Both the position numbers and the translations under genes were made by a program. A stretch of DNA of 64,000 nucleotides from Hyphomicrobiales bacterium (lineage in GTDB: Bacteria > Pseudomonadota > Alphaproteobacteria > Rhizobiales > Rhizobiaceae). The stretch is taken from NCBI GenBank assembly GCA_900473185.1, contig UCKU01000015.1, positions 57,011-121,010 on the forward strand. The letters run 5' to 3'. The notes beneath the pieces were generated by a model that saw only the letters and a program-made list of their open reading frames with translations, was not told where the DNA came from and searched no databases. Below are positions 25,290 through 33,604 of this stretch, piece after piece (positions within the stretch are counted from its first letter, which is position 1; each line of letters opens with the position of its first letter).

Positions 25290-27503
25290 TTATGCAGCCT
25301 TATCAGTTGCCGGATAGGGATCGAAGCGGCTGTAGAAGGTTTCGCCCTTGGCAGCCATGTCCTTCAAGAGCGGCGTCGGCTTGAAGTGGTCGCCATAGCT
25401 GGAAGCCAGCTTTTTGGCGAGTTCCACGAAGGCCTTTGCACCCATGCCGTCGATGTAGCTCAAAGCACCGCCCGTATAGGGCGCAAAGCCGAAGCCGAGG
25501 ATGGAGCCGACGTCGGCTTCGCGGGGATCGGTGACGATGCCCTCTTCTATGGTACGGGCGGCTTCGAGCGCGATCGTGACCAGGAAACGCTGCTTCAGGG
25601 TGTTGACGTCGATCTCATCCGCCGGCTTCTGCGGATAGAGGGTCTTCAGCTCCGGCCAGAGGAATTTCTTGGCGGGCTTGGCCGGGTATTCGTAGAAGCC
25701 CTTGCCGTTCTTGCGGCCGCGGCGGTCGAGCTCATCCACCAGCTTGTCGATGAGAGCAAGGTGGCGTTCGTCGACAGCCTTGGAACCGAGATCGGCGACC
25801 GTTGCCTTGAGGATCTTCTGCGAGAGATCGATCGCCACTTCATCATTCAGCGACAGTGGGCCGACCGGCATGCCGGCCATCTTGGCGGCGTTTTCGATCA
25901 TCGCCGCCGGTACGCCCTCGATCAGCATGTCATAGGCTTCGTGGATATAGCGGAAGACGCAGCGATTGACGAAGAAGCCCCTGACATCGTTGACGACGAT
26001 GGGCGTCTTCTTGATGGCGGCAACGTAGTCCAGGGCCACGGCGAGCGCCCGGTCACCGGTATTTTTGCCGAGAATGACCTCGGTCAGCATCATCTTTTCG
26101 ACCGGCGAGAAGAAATGCACGCCGATGAACTGCTCCGGGCGCTTCGAATTTTTGGCAAGGCCCGTGATCGGCAGGGTCGAGGTATTGGAGGCGAAGATCG
26201 TCGTTTCCGGGATGACAGCCTCCACCTGTTCGATGACCGCCTTCTTGACGGCGCGGTCCTCGAAGACCGCTTCGATGACGAGATCGGCATCCTTCAGATC
26301 CGCATAATCGGCGGAGGGTGTAAGGCGGGCGAGAAGTGCAGCACCCTCTTCCTGCGTAAGACGTCCCTTACCGATGGAATCCTTGACGAGGCCTTCGCCA
26401 ACACCCCTGCCCTTGGTGGCAGCCTCAATATCGCGGTCGATCAGCACGACCTCGAAACCGGCGGCGGCCGTGACATAGGCGATCGAGGCGCCCATGAAGC
26501 CGGCGCCGACGACGCCGACCTTCTTGAGTTCCGTCTTCGGCACACCGGCCGGGCGGCGGGCGCCCTTGTTGAGCTCCTGCATGGAGATGAAGAGCGAGCG
26601 GATCATCGAGAAGGCTTCGGTGGTCTGCAGCACCTGCGTGAAATAGCGCTGCTCGATCTTCAGCGCCGTATCGAAGGGAACCTGCAGGCCTTCGTAGACG
26701 CATTTCAGGATGGCGAGCGCGCCCGGATAATTGCCTGATGTTTCGCGGCGCAGGATCGCCGGTGCTGCCGGCCAGAGTTGGGCGGCCGCCGGCGTCCAGA
26801 TGCCGCCGCCCGGCACCTTGAAGCCCTTTTCGTCCCAGGGGGCGACTGGCTTCAGGCCATCCTTGATCATCTGCTTGGCAGCCGGGATCAGCTGATCCGG
26901 ATCGACCACCTGATGGACGAGGTTCATGGCCTTGGCGCGCGATGCGTTGAGCGACTGGCCAGTCGTCATCATCTGCAAAGCGGATTGGGCATCGGTCAGA
27001 CGCGAGATGCGCTGCGTGCCGCCGGCGCCGGGGAAGATGCCGACTTTGACCTCCGGCAGGGCGATCTTGACGCTCTTGGCATTGGAGGCGATGCGGCCGT
27101 GGCAGGCAAGTGACATTTCCAGCGCGCCACCCATGCAGGTGCCGTTGATGGCGGAGACCCAGGGCTTGCCGCAGGTTTCGAGCTTGCGGAAGAGGCCAGT
27201 CATGCGGCCAACCAGATCGAAGAGTTTCTGTGCCGCACCGTCAGGATTTGCGGCTTTCTCCTGCCGGTAGAAAGAGAACATGGACTTGATCATCGACAGA
27301 TCGGCGCCACCCGAAAAGGAAGACTTGCCGGAGGTGATGACGACGCCCCTGACGGCGCTGTCTGCGACAGTCGCGTCGATGATGGCGTCGAGTTCGTTCA
27401 TCACCTCTTCGGTGAAGACGTTCATCGACTTGCCGGGCATGTCCCAGGTGACCAGGGCAATACCATCCGCATCGGTCTCGACGGTGAAGTTGGTGTAGCT
27501 CAT
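25290..27503 (-). CDS. fadJ: Fatty oxidation multifunctional protein (hydratase/3-hydroxyacyl-CoA dehydrogenase)
   Basis: A 737-residue beta-oxidation alpha subunit: an enoyl-CoA hydratase/isomerase domain at about 1-190 (SGKSSFSGGADLSM; INGTCMGGALE), then the NAD-binding domain with GVVGAGFMGAS near 330 and a C-terminal 3-hydroxyacyl-CoA dehydrogenase domain. It forms 3-hydroxyacyl-CoA and oxidises it to 3-ketoacyl-CoA for the thiolase. It is last in the fadE-fadA-fadJ group, 12 bases after fadA. Symbol fadJ rather than fadB is by resemblance to the anaerobic-type subunit and is not certain. Confidence 0.93.
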   Translation of the reverse strand: MSYTNFTVETDADGIALVTWDMPGKSMNVFTEEVMNELDAIIDATVADSAVRGVVITSGKSSFSGGADLSMIKSMFSFYRQEKAANPDGAAQKLFDLVGRMTGLFRKLETCGKPWVSAINGTCMGGALEMSLACHGRIASNAKSVKIALPEVKVGIFPGAGGTQRISRLTDAQSALQMMTTGQSLNASRAKAMNLVHQVVDPDQLIPAAKQMIKDGLKPVAPWDEKGFKVPGGGIWTPAAAQLWPAAPAILRRETSGNYPGALAILKCVYEGLQVPFDTALKIEQRYFTQVLQTTEAFSMIRSLFISMQELNKGARRPAGVPKTELKKVGVVGAGFMGASIAYVTAAAGFEVVLIDRDIEAATKGRGVGEGLVKDSIGKGRLTQEEGAALLARLTPSADYADLKDADLVIEAVFEDRAVKKAVIEQVEAVIPETTIFASNTSTLPITGLAKNSKRPEQFIGVHFFSPVEKMMLTEVILGKNTGDRALAVALDYVAAIKKTPIVVNDVRGFFVNRCVFRYIHEAYDMLIEGVPAAMIENAAKMAGMPVGPLSLNDEVAIDLSQKILKATVADLGSKAVDERHLALIDKLVDELDRRGRKNGKGFYEYPAKPAKKFLWPELKTLYPQKPADEIDVNTLKQRFLVTIALEAARTIEEGIVTDPREADVGSILGFGFAPYTGGALSYIDGMGAKAFVELAKKLASSYGDHFKPTPLLKDMAAKGETFYSRFDPYPATDKAA

Positions 27504-27515
27504 CGTCTCTCTCCC

Positions 27516-28724
27516 TTAGACTCGTTCTATGACGGTTGCCGTGCCCATGCCGGCGCCGATGCAGAGGGTGACCAGCGCAGTGTTGAGATCGCGGCGTTCC
27601 AGCTCGTCCAGCACTGTGCCGAGGATCATGGCGCCGGTTGCGCCGAGCGGATGGCCCATGGCGATTGCGCCGCCATTGACGTTGATCTGGTCATGCTCGA
27701 TATCGAAGGCCTGCATGTAGCGAAGCACGACGGCGGCGAAGGCCTCGTTCAGCTCGAAGAGGTCGATATCGGCAAGCGTCATGCCCGTGCGCTTCAGGAG
27801 CTTTTCGGTGACATCGACGGGGCCGGTCAGCATCAAGGCCGGGTCGGAGCCGATATTGGCGAAGGCCTTGATGCGGGCGCGCGGCTTCAGGCCCATGCTC
27901 TCGCCACCGGCTTTGGAACCGAGGAGGACGGCAGCGGCGCCATCGACGATGCCGGAGGAATTGCCGGCATGGTGGACATAGTTGACGCGTTCGACTTCCG
28001 GATGGGCCTGGATCGCGACAGCTTCGAAGCCGCCCATTTCGCCCGGCATCTGGAAGGAGGGATTGAGGGAGGCGAGCGCCTGCATATCTGTGCCGGGGCG
28101 CATGTGTTCGTCATGAGCAAGGATGGTCAGGCCATTCTGATCCTTGACCGGGATGACGGAATTCTTGAACCAGCCATTGCTCCAGGCATTCGCCGCGCGC
28201 TTCTGGCTTTCGACGGCATAGGCGTCGACGTCGTCACGCGAGAAGCCATATTTGGTGGCGATGAGATCGGCCGACACGCCTTGCGGCATGAAATAGGCCG
28301 GGAAATTCACCGAGGGGTCCATGAACCAGGCGCCACCGGACATGCCGAGGCCGACGCGCGACATGCTTTCGACGCCGCCGGCGATGATGATATCGTCAGC
28401 GCCCTGCGCGATCTTGCCGGCACCGAAATTCACGGCATCGAGGCCGGAGGCGCAGAAGCGGGAGATCTGCATGCCGGGCGCCCTGGTGGAATAACCGGCC
28501 TCGAAGGCAGCGGCCTTGGGGATGACGGCACCGGCATCCATGACCGGATCGACACAGCCCATGATGATGTCGTCGACCGTTTCGGTATTCAGGCCGTTGC
28601 GGTCGCGGATCGCCTCCAGCGTCTTTGCCGCGAGACGGACGGAGGGCACTTCGTGGAGTGAGCCATCCTTCTTGCCGCGGCCGCGGGGCGTGCGGACGTG
28701 ATCGTAAATGAAAACCTCGGTCAT
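27516..28724 (-). CDS. fadA: Acetyl-CoA C-acyltransferase (thiolase)
   Basis: A 402-residue thiolase. The acyl-accepting Cys91 is in SRFCASGLD, with His358 in MGHPLGATGA and Cys388 in TLCIGAGMG completing the active site. Its place between an acyl-CoA dehydrogenase and a FadJ/FadB-type protein says it is the beta-oxidation thiolase (beta subunit), not an acetoacetyl-CoA synthase. A hairpin repeat sits in the 172-base gap to fadE upstream. Confidence 0.93.
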   Translation of the reverse strand: MTEVFIYDHVRTPRGRGKKDGSLHEVPSVRLAAKTLEAIRDRNGLNTETVDDIIMGCVDPVMDAGAVIPKAAAFEAGYSTRAPGMQISRFCASGLDAVNFGAGKIAQGADDIIIAGGVESMSRVGLGMSGGAWFMDPSVNFPAYFMPQGVSADLIATKYGFSRDDVDAYAVESQKRAANAWSNGWFKNSVIPVKDQNGLTILAHDEHMRPGTDMQALASLNPSFQMPGEMGGFEAVAIQAHPEVERVNYVHHAGNSSGIVDGAAAVLLGSKAGGESMGLKPRARIKAFANIGSDPALMLTGPVDVTEKLLKRTGMTLADIDLFELNEAFAAVVLRYMQAFDIEHDQINVNGGAIAMGHPLGATGAMILGTVLDELERRDLNTALVTLCIGAGMGTATVIERV

Positions 28725-28810
28725 TGTCTCATCTCCCTGGCGGCGCAGACGCGCCGGTGAAATCTGCGAAGACTACCAGCCCTTCGCTCAAGCTTAGGGC
28801 GTTCGGCGCT

Positions 28811-28889
28811 CGAAACGATTCACTGGATCGTTTCGTCGGCTGCGCCGACCGCTTCTCACCCCCCACCCCTCCCCACAAGGGGGAGGGAG
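28811..28889. repeat. Three-hairpin intergenic repeat between fadE and fadA
   Basis: Three adjacent palindromes: CGAAACGAT/ATCGTTTCG (28811-28835), GTCGGC/GCCGAC (28835-28849) and CCCTCCCC/GGGGAGGG with ACAA loop and one bulged G (28867-28887). The compact array looks like a dispersed REP-type element lying inside an operon, where it could tune mRNA decay or partial termination. Confidence 0.7.
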
Positions 28890-28896
28890 AAATGGC

Positions 28897-30690
28897 TCAA
28901 AAGGCTTCGGCGGCCAGTTCCATCATCGTGTCGGCGCCGGTTTCGATGCGGGCCTTGCGCAATACGGTTTCCGGCATCACGCGCTCCATGAAGAACTTTG
29001 CCGTGATCAGCTTGTTCTTCAGATAGTCCTCCCTGGCATCGCCGGCGGCAAGGCGTTCATTGGCGGCTTTCGCCATGCGCGCCCACATATAGCCAAGAAC
29101 GACGAGGCCGAAGAGGTGCATGTAATCGGTGGAACCGGCACCGGCATTGTCGGGCTTGGCGATGGCATTCTGCATGAACCACATGGTCGCACCCTGCACG
29201 TCGTTCAAGCCCTTTTTCAGATGCTTGGTGAAGAAGCTCAGCTGTTCGTCATTGCGGTTTTCTTCGCAGAAATCGCCGATCTCCTTGAAGAGCGCCATGG
29301 CGGCGCGGCCGCCGTTCAGCGCCAATTTGCGGCCGACGAGATCGAGCGCCTGGATACCGTTGGCGCCTTCGTAGATCATGGCGATGCGGGCATCGCGGAC
29401 ATACTGGCTCATACCGTGTTCTTCGATATAGCCATGGCCGCCGAAGACCTGTTGAGCCATGACGGCATGGTCGAAGCCCTTGTCGGTCATCACGCCCTTT
29501 AGGATCGGCGTCACGAGGCCGAGAATGTCGTCGGCCGTCTGGCGTTCCTTCTCGTCGGTGGCGCGATGGGCGATATCAGACTTGAGCGCGGTCCAGAGCA
29601 GGAAGGCGCGGCCGGCCTCGTTGAAGGCGCGGATGGTCATCAGCGAGCGGCGGATATCGGGATGGACGATGATCGGATCAGCCTTTTTGTCCGGCGCCTT
29701 CACACCTGACAGCGAGCGGCCCTGGATGCGGTCACGGGCGTAATTGGCGGCGTTCTGATAAGCGATCTCGGAAATGGCAATGCCCTGCAGGCCGACCATC
29801 AGGCGGGCCTCGTTCATCATCACGAACATGGCGTTGAGGCCGCGGTTTTCGGCGCCGATCAGGAAGCCGGTCGCTTCGTCGTAGTTCATGACGCAGGTGG
29901 CGTTGCCGTGGATGCCCATCTTGTGTTCGACCGCGCCGCAGGAAACGCCATTGCGGACGCCGGTGCCGCTATCGTCGGCGGCCAGAAATTTCGGCACGAT
30001 GAAGAGCGAGATGCCCTTGGTGCCCTCAGGCGCGCCTTCGATGCGGGCCAGCACCAGGTGGATGATGTTGTCGGCCAGGTCATGCTCGCCGGCGGAGATG
30101 AAGATCTTCTGGCCTGATATCCTGTAGCTGCCATCGGCCTGCGGCACTGCCTTGGTGCGCAGCATGCCGAGATCGGTGCCGCAATGCGGCTCGGTGAGGT
30201 TCATCGTGCCGGTCCAGCTGCCGTCCACCATCTTCGGCAAGTAGGTGCTCTTCTGCTCGTCAGTGCCGTGGACGAGGATCGCAGCGATAGCGCCCTGCGT
30301 CAGACCCGGATACATCATCAGCGACATATTGGCGGCCGAGGTATATTCGCCGACGGCAGCGTGCAACGTGTAGGGCAAGCCCTGGCCGCCGAATTCCTCC
30401 GGCACGGCAAGGCCGATCCAGCCGCCTTCGCGATAGGCCTGATAGGCTTGCTTGAAACCTCTCGGCGTCGAGACCGTGCCATCATCGTGGCGCAGGCAGC
30501 CTTCCTGATCACCGGAATAATTGAGGGGGAACAGGACTTCTTCGGCCACTTTCGCCGCCTCGCCCAGAATGGCCTCCACCATGTCAGGCGTGGTATCGGC
30601 AAAACCCGGGAGATTGTTGTAGCGCTCGAGACCCAGCACATCGTTGAGCACGAAGAGCGTGTCGTTCACCGGGGCCTTGTAGATTGGCAT
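28897..30690 (-). CDS. Acyl-CoA dehydrogenase (FadE-like, with C-terminal domain)
   Basis: A 597-residue flavoprotein performing the first oxidation of acyl-CoA. It starts with the short MPIYKAPVNDT segment of this subgroup, then the N-terminal, middle (LTEPHCGTDLG near 160) and C-terminal domains, with the catalytic Glu in IYEGANGIQ near 440 and an extra C-terminal helical domain. The ATG at 30690 has GGAGG upstream and matches family length; a frame from 30822 adds unrelated residues. It is the first gene of the fad group and follows a long palindromic operator. Confidence 0.92.
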   Translation of the reverse strand: MPIYKAPVNDTLFVLNDVLGLERYNNLPGFADTTPDMVEAILGEAAKVAEEVLFPLNYSGDQEGCLRHDDGTVSTPRGFKQAYQAYREGGWIGLAVPEEFGGQGLPYTLHAAVGEYTSAANMSLMMYPGLTQGAIAAILVHGTDEQKSTYLPKMVDGSWTGTMNLTEPHCGTDLGMLRTKAVPQADGSYRISGQKIFISAGEHDLADNIIHLVLARIEGAPEGTKGISLFIVPKFLAADDSGTGVRNGVSCGAVEHKMGIHGNATCVMNYDEATGFLIGAENRGLNAMFVMMNEARLMVGLQGIAISEIAYQNAANYARDRIQGRSLSGVKAPDKKADPIIVHPDIRRSLMTIRAFNEAGRAFLLWTALKSDIAHRATDEKERQTADDILGLVTPILKGVMTDKGFDHAVMAQQVFGGHGYIEEHGMSQYVRDARIAMIYEGANGIQALDLVGRKLALNGGRAAMALFKEIGDFCEENRNDEQLSFFTKHLKKGLNDVQGATMWFMQNAIAKPDNAGAGSTDYMHLFGLVVLGYMWARMAKAANERLAAGDAREDYLKNKLITAKFFMERVMPETVLRKARIETGADTMMELAAEAF

Positions 30691-30752
30691 CGTTCGAATT
30701 CCTCCAATTCGGCAACCGGATCGCTCCGGCCTTGAGACTCTCTTACAAAATA

Positions 30753-30774
30753 TTGACGTTTGCGTAAACGTCAA
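30753..30774 (-). promoter_or_regulatory. Palindromic operator of the fad operon
   Basis: TTGACGTTT-gcgt-AAACGTCAA, perfect 9-bp arms, 63 bases before the fadE start. ACGTnnACGT-type palindromes are known for regulators of acyl-CoA and branched-chain acid degradation in Proteobacteria (for example LiuR-like). The regulator itself is not encoded in this window. Confidence 0.65.
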
Positions 30775-30923
30775 ATTCCGGATGCGCGCAATTTTGTGAA
30801 GTAGGTGGAGAGAGGCAACCATGCAGCGCCATTATCGCTTCAGCGGGAATAGTCCGTTGCTTCTCCGGCTAAGCGCGCTACACTCCTCTTGCGACTTTGG
30901 AGAAGCCTGGGAGGAGCTGTTTC

Positions 30924-31313
30924 ATGAAGAGAGCGTGGCCTGCGGAGTTCAATTCCATTTTCGATACGGCGGAGGAAGTGACCATCGAGCCCATAACAGT
31001 CGAGCCGGTCAACGGCGAACGGCTTGTTGCGCATGACGAGCCTCCGGTTCTGCGCAAGGCGCTGAGAGTGCGTATTCCCATGGAAACCTACGAACGCATC
31101 TGGCCGCTGGCAGAGATGCGGTTCCGGCCGGGAGAAGGTCCCTACGCCGGCAAGGCGGTGATGCTGATCGCCACCAACCCGCACTATCACCCCTGGCACC
31201 CTGCCGATGGCGGCAGCGAGGAGAAAGTCAGCGACAGCGGACGGCATTACAAGATCGATTATCTGATCGTGCATTTCCTCTTAGATGAGGTGCGCGAAAC
31301 CGTAGCAGCCTGA
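30924..31313 (+). CDS. Conserved hypothetical protein
   Basis: A 129-residue soluble protein without signal or membrane segment. Notable parts are a Pro/Glu-rich N-terminal third, RIPMETYERIWPLAEMRF in the middle and the aromatic/His-rich NPHYHPWHPADGG. I recognise no named family. GGGAGGAG lies 7 bases before the ATG at 30924, giving good support for translation. It is divergent from the fad operon and upstream of the glycosylase gene. Confidence 0.7.
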   Translation: MKRAWPAEFNSIFDTAEEVTIEPITVEPVNGERLVAHDEPPVLRKALRVRIPMETYERIWPLAEMRFRPGEGPYAGKAVMLIATNPHYHPWHPADGGSEEKVSDSGRHYKIDYLIVHFLLDEVRETVAA

Positions 31314-31408
31314 GCATGGATCTCACGGCTTGAAGGTCCAAACCGCTTGAAGGCAGGACAGCTCCCGGAATAGGCTTGCGCAAGCAAAGTCCATTCGGGA
31401 GCCATGCC

Positions 31409-32092
31409 TTGAGCGATTTCGATACCATACGGCGACGCGCCGAAGAGAGAAAAGGCGGAGCCGATGCGCTGAAAGCGATGCTGCCGGCCATGCCTGACTA
31501 TGAGGCGTTGCGCGCGCTGCCCGACGATCGCATTCTTTCGCAGATGACCCGGCGCATCTTCTACAGCGGCTTCGTGCACAAGGTCATCGACAATAAATGG
31601 CCGGGCTTCGAAGAGGCCTTCGATGGTTTCGATCCGGCCGCCCTCAACATCGCTCCCGACGAATATTGGCATGATCTCACAAGCGACGACCGCATCGTCA
31701 AGAACGGCGCGAAGATCATGTCAGTGCGCGCCAATGCGGCCTTCGTGCGCGAGCTTGCGAACGAGGCCGGCAGTGCCGGCGCCTTCTTCGCGAACTGGCC
31801 GCGCGAAGACCATATCGGCCTGCTCGAAGTGCTGAATAATCGCGGCAACCGGCTGGGCGGCGCGACGGGACAGTATTTCCTGCGCGGCATCGGCCGCGAC
31901 TGCTTCATCATGACCACTGATGTGCTGGCCTGCCTGCGGGATGCGGGTGTGCCGCTGTCTTCATCCGGAACCGGCAAGAAGGACCAACAGCTGATCCAGC
32001 AGACCTTCAACCGCTGGGCCGCGGAAACGGGCCTGCCGCTTGCCTATCTCTCGCGCATCTGCGGGCTTTCGATCGACGCGCCCGAAGAATGA
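31409..32092 (+). CDS. DNA-3-methyladenine glycosylase I-like protein
   Basis: A 227-residue helix-hairpin-helix glycosylase-superfamily protein (Tag-like): KAMLPAMPDYEALRALPDD, FSGFVHKVIDNKWPGF-like region and NRGNRLGGATGQYFLRG. Classical Tag removes 3-methyladenine, but the four zinc ligands (two Cys, two His) of E. coli Tag are not all evident, so the substrate is uncertain. TTG at 31409 with GGGAG upstream gives the usual N-terminus SDFDTIRRRAEERKGG; a TTG at 31376 would add 11 residues. Confidence 0.8.
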   Translation: MSDFDTIRRRAEERKGGADALKAMLPAMPDYEALRALPDDRILSQMTRRIFYSGFVHKVIDNKWPGFEEAFDGFDPAALNIAPDEYWHDLTSDDRIVKNGAKIMSVRANAAFVRELANEAGSAGAFFANWPREDHIGLLEVLNNRGNRLGGATGQYFLRGIGRDCFIMTTDVLACLRDAGVPLSSSGTGKKDQQLIQQTFNRWAAETGLPLAYLSRICGLSIDAPEE

Positions 32093-32169
32093 AATATTTC
32101 CGTCCGGCGGTTTTTTGACGGGCAGCGACTGCCTACCTCTCCAAAAGGCTCATCCTGAAGGAGAAGATC

Positions 32170-32871
32170 ATGGCCGAGTTTCCCTATCGCAGCGCGCTGA
32201 TCGTCGGCGCCGGTTCCGGCATTAGCGGCTCGCTTGCCCGCATGCTTTCAGAGCGCGGCGTGAAAGTGGGCCTTGCGGCGCGCAATATCGGCAAGCTCGG
32301 GCCGTTGATCGAGGAAACCGGCTCCAAGGCTTTCGCCACCGATGCCTCGCAGCCGGCGGCGGTTTCCGCCCTGTTCGAACGTGTCGACGCTGAGATCGGC
32401 GAGCCTGATATCGTAGTCTACAATGCCAGCGGCCGGGTGCGCGGGCCGATTGCCGAACTGGATCCTCTAGAGGTGGAGCAGGCTATCGCCACAAGCGCCT
32501 TCGGCGGCTTCCTCGTCACGCAACAGGCGGCCAAACGCATGATCCCGCATGGACGCGGCGCGATCCTGCTGACGGGGGCGACAGCCAGCATCAAGGGCTA
32601 TGCGCATTCGGCGCCCTTCGCCATGGGCAAATTCGCTCTGCGCGGGCTGGCCCAAAGTGCCGCCCGTGAACTCGGACCGCTCGGCATCCATGTGGCGCAT
32701 TTCATCATTGACGGCGGGGTACGATCGGCGGTGAGACCCGACCGGGAGGACAAGCCTGACGGTACGCTTTCGCCCGATGCGATCGCGCAGTCCTATATCG
32801 ACGTGCTGCTGCAGCACCGCAGCGCCTGGTCGCAGGAGGTGGAACTGCGGCCCTGGACGGAAAGTTTCTGA
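32170..32871 (+). CDS. Short-chain dehydrogenase/reductase
   Basis: A 233-residue SDR. The nucleotide-binding glycine motif is GAGSGISGSLAR (about 13-24), NAS follows near 83 (YNASG), and the GATASIKGYAHS segment takes the place of the usual Ser/Tyr region. The classical Tyr-xxx-Lys is not clearly in place (HSAPFAMGK contains Lys but not Tyr), so activity is uncertain; this is a divergent group also seen in other rhizobia. AAGGAG precedes the ATG. Position suggests co-transcription with tag upstream. Confidence 0.85.
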   Translation: MAEFPYRSALIVGAGSGISGSLARMLSERGVKVGLAARNIGKLGPLIEETGSKAFATDASQPAAVSALFERVDAEIGEPDIVVYNASGRVRGPIAELDPLEVEQAIATSAFGGFLVTQQAAKRMIPHGRGAILLTGATASIKGYAHSAPFAMGKFALRGLAQSAARELGPLGIHVAHFIIDGGVRSAVRPDREDKPDGTLSPDAIAQSYIDVLLQHRSAWSQEVELRPWTESF

Positions 32872-32954
32872 TCCTGCCGGTGCGGCATATGCGCTTTCCC
32901 GAAGGCGCCGAAACCGGTAGGATCTGACTGGCTTCGAAAGCTTGGGAGGGAACG

Positions 32955-33320
32955 ATGCTGCGCCTGGACCATGTGACGATCGATACCCGCAATGCGCCTG
33001 TGATGATGGGCTTTCTCGAGAGCATTCTCGGCGTGAAGGAAGGCTATCGGCCGCCCTTTTCGACGCCCGGCCACTGGCTTTATCTCGACGACCGGCCGGT
33101 GATCCATCTCAGCCTGACGGAGCGCGAAGGCGACTTTCCGCCCGGCATCTTCAACCATGTGGCCTTCAGCCTCTTTGAATTCGAACCGGCGCTCGCCCGC
33201 ATCAAGGCGAGCGGCTATCGCCACGAATATTACGATATTCCGGAAACCGATCTCGGCCAGGTCTTCGTCTATGGCCCCGAAGGCGTGAAGATCGAGCTGC
33301 AGTACAAACGGCCGATCTGA
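32955..33320 (+). CDS. VOC family protein (glyoxalase/dioxygenase superfamily)
   Basis: A 121-residue single-domain vicinal oxygen chelate protein: LRLDHVTIDTRN at the start, HLSLTE and FNHVAFS in the middle, and VYGPEGVKIELQY at the end, with metal-ligand candidates His6, His56 and Glu117. The substrate is unknown. GGGAGGG lies 5 bases before the ATG. Confidence 0.85.
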   Translation: MLRLDHVTIDTRNAPVMMGFLESILGVKEGYRPPFSTPGHWLYLDDRPVIHLSLTEREGDFPPGIFNHVAFSLFEFEPALARIKASGYRHEYYDIPETDLGQVFVYGPEGVKIELQYKRPI

Positions 33321-33379
33321 TGATTTCCATCAGTGGAAATGCGCCGAAAAGGGCAAAAGTTAAAAAATTCTCATCCGGG

Positions 33380-33394
33380 TTAACGAGTTCTTTA
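33380..33394. promoter_or_regulatory. Candidate CtrA-type site upstream of podJ
   Basis: TTAA-n7-TTTA (33380-33394), one mismatch from the CtrA consensus TTAA-n7-TTAA, 210 bases upstream of podJ. A hairpin CACCTTT/AAAGGTG follows at 33397-33414. The 284-base gap otherwise shows nothing coding. Confidence 0.35.
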
Positions 33395-33604
33395 CCACCT
33401 TTCGTAAAAGGTGCGCGGTGAGCATTGGCGATCTGCATTCCTTTTCTTTGTCTCGCGTTTCAGGAGTGCCGCCAAAACCTATCCAGCTTGAGGAAAGTCT
33501 AATTGACTATTTCCTTATGGATGGCGCTCTCCGACGTGTACCCCGGTATGCTTCGGAAAAGGCAATGATCGGGCCCGGACCGGGCAATCGAAGCGAGCAA
33601 GAAC

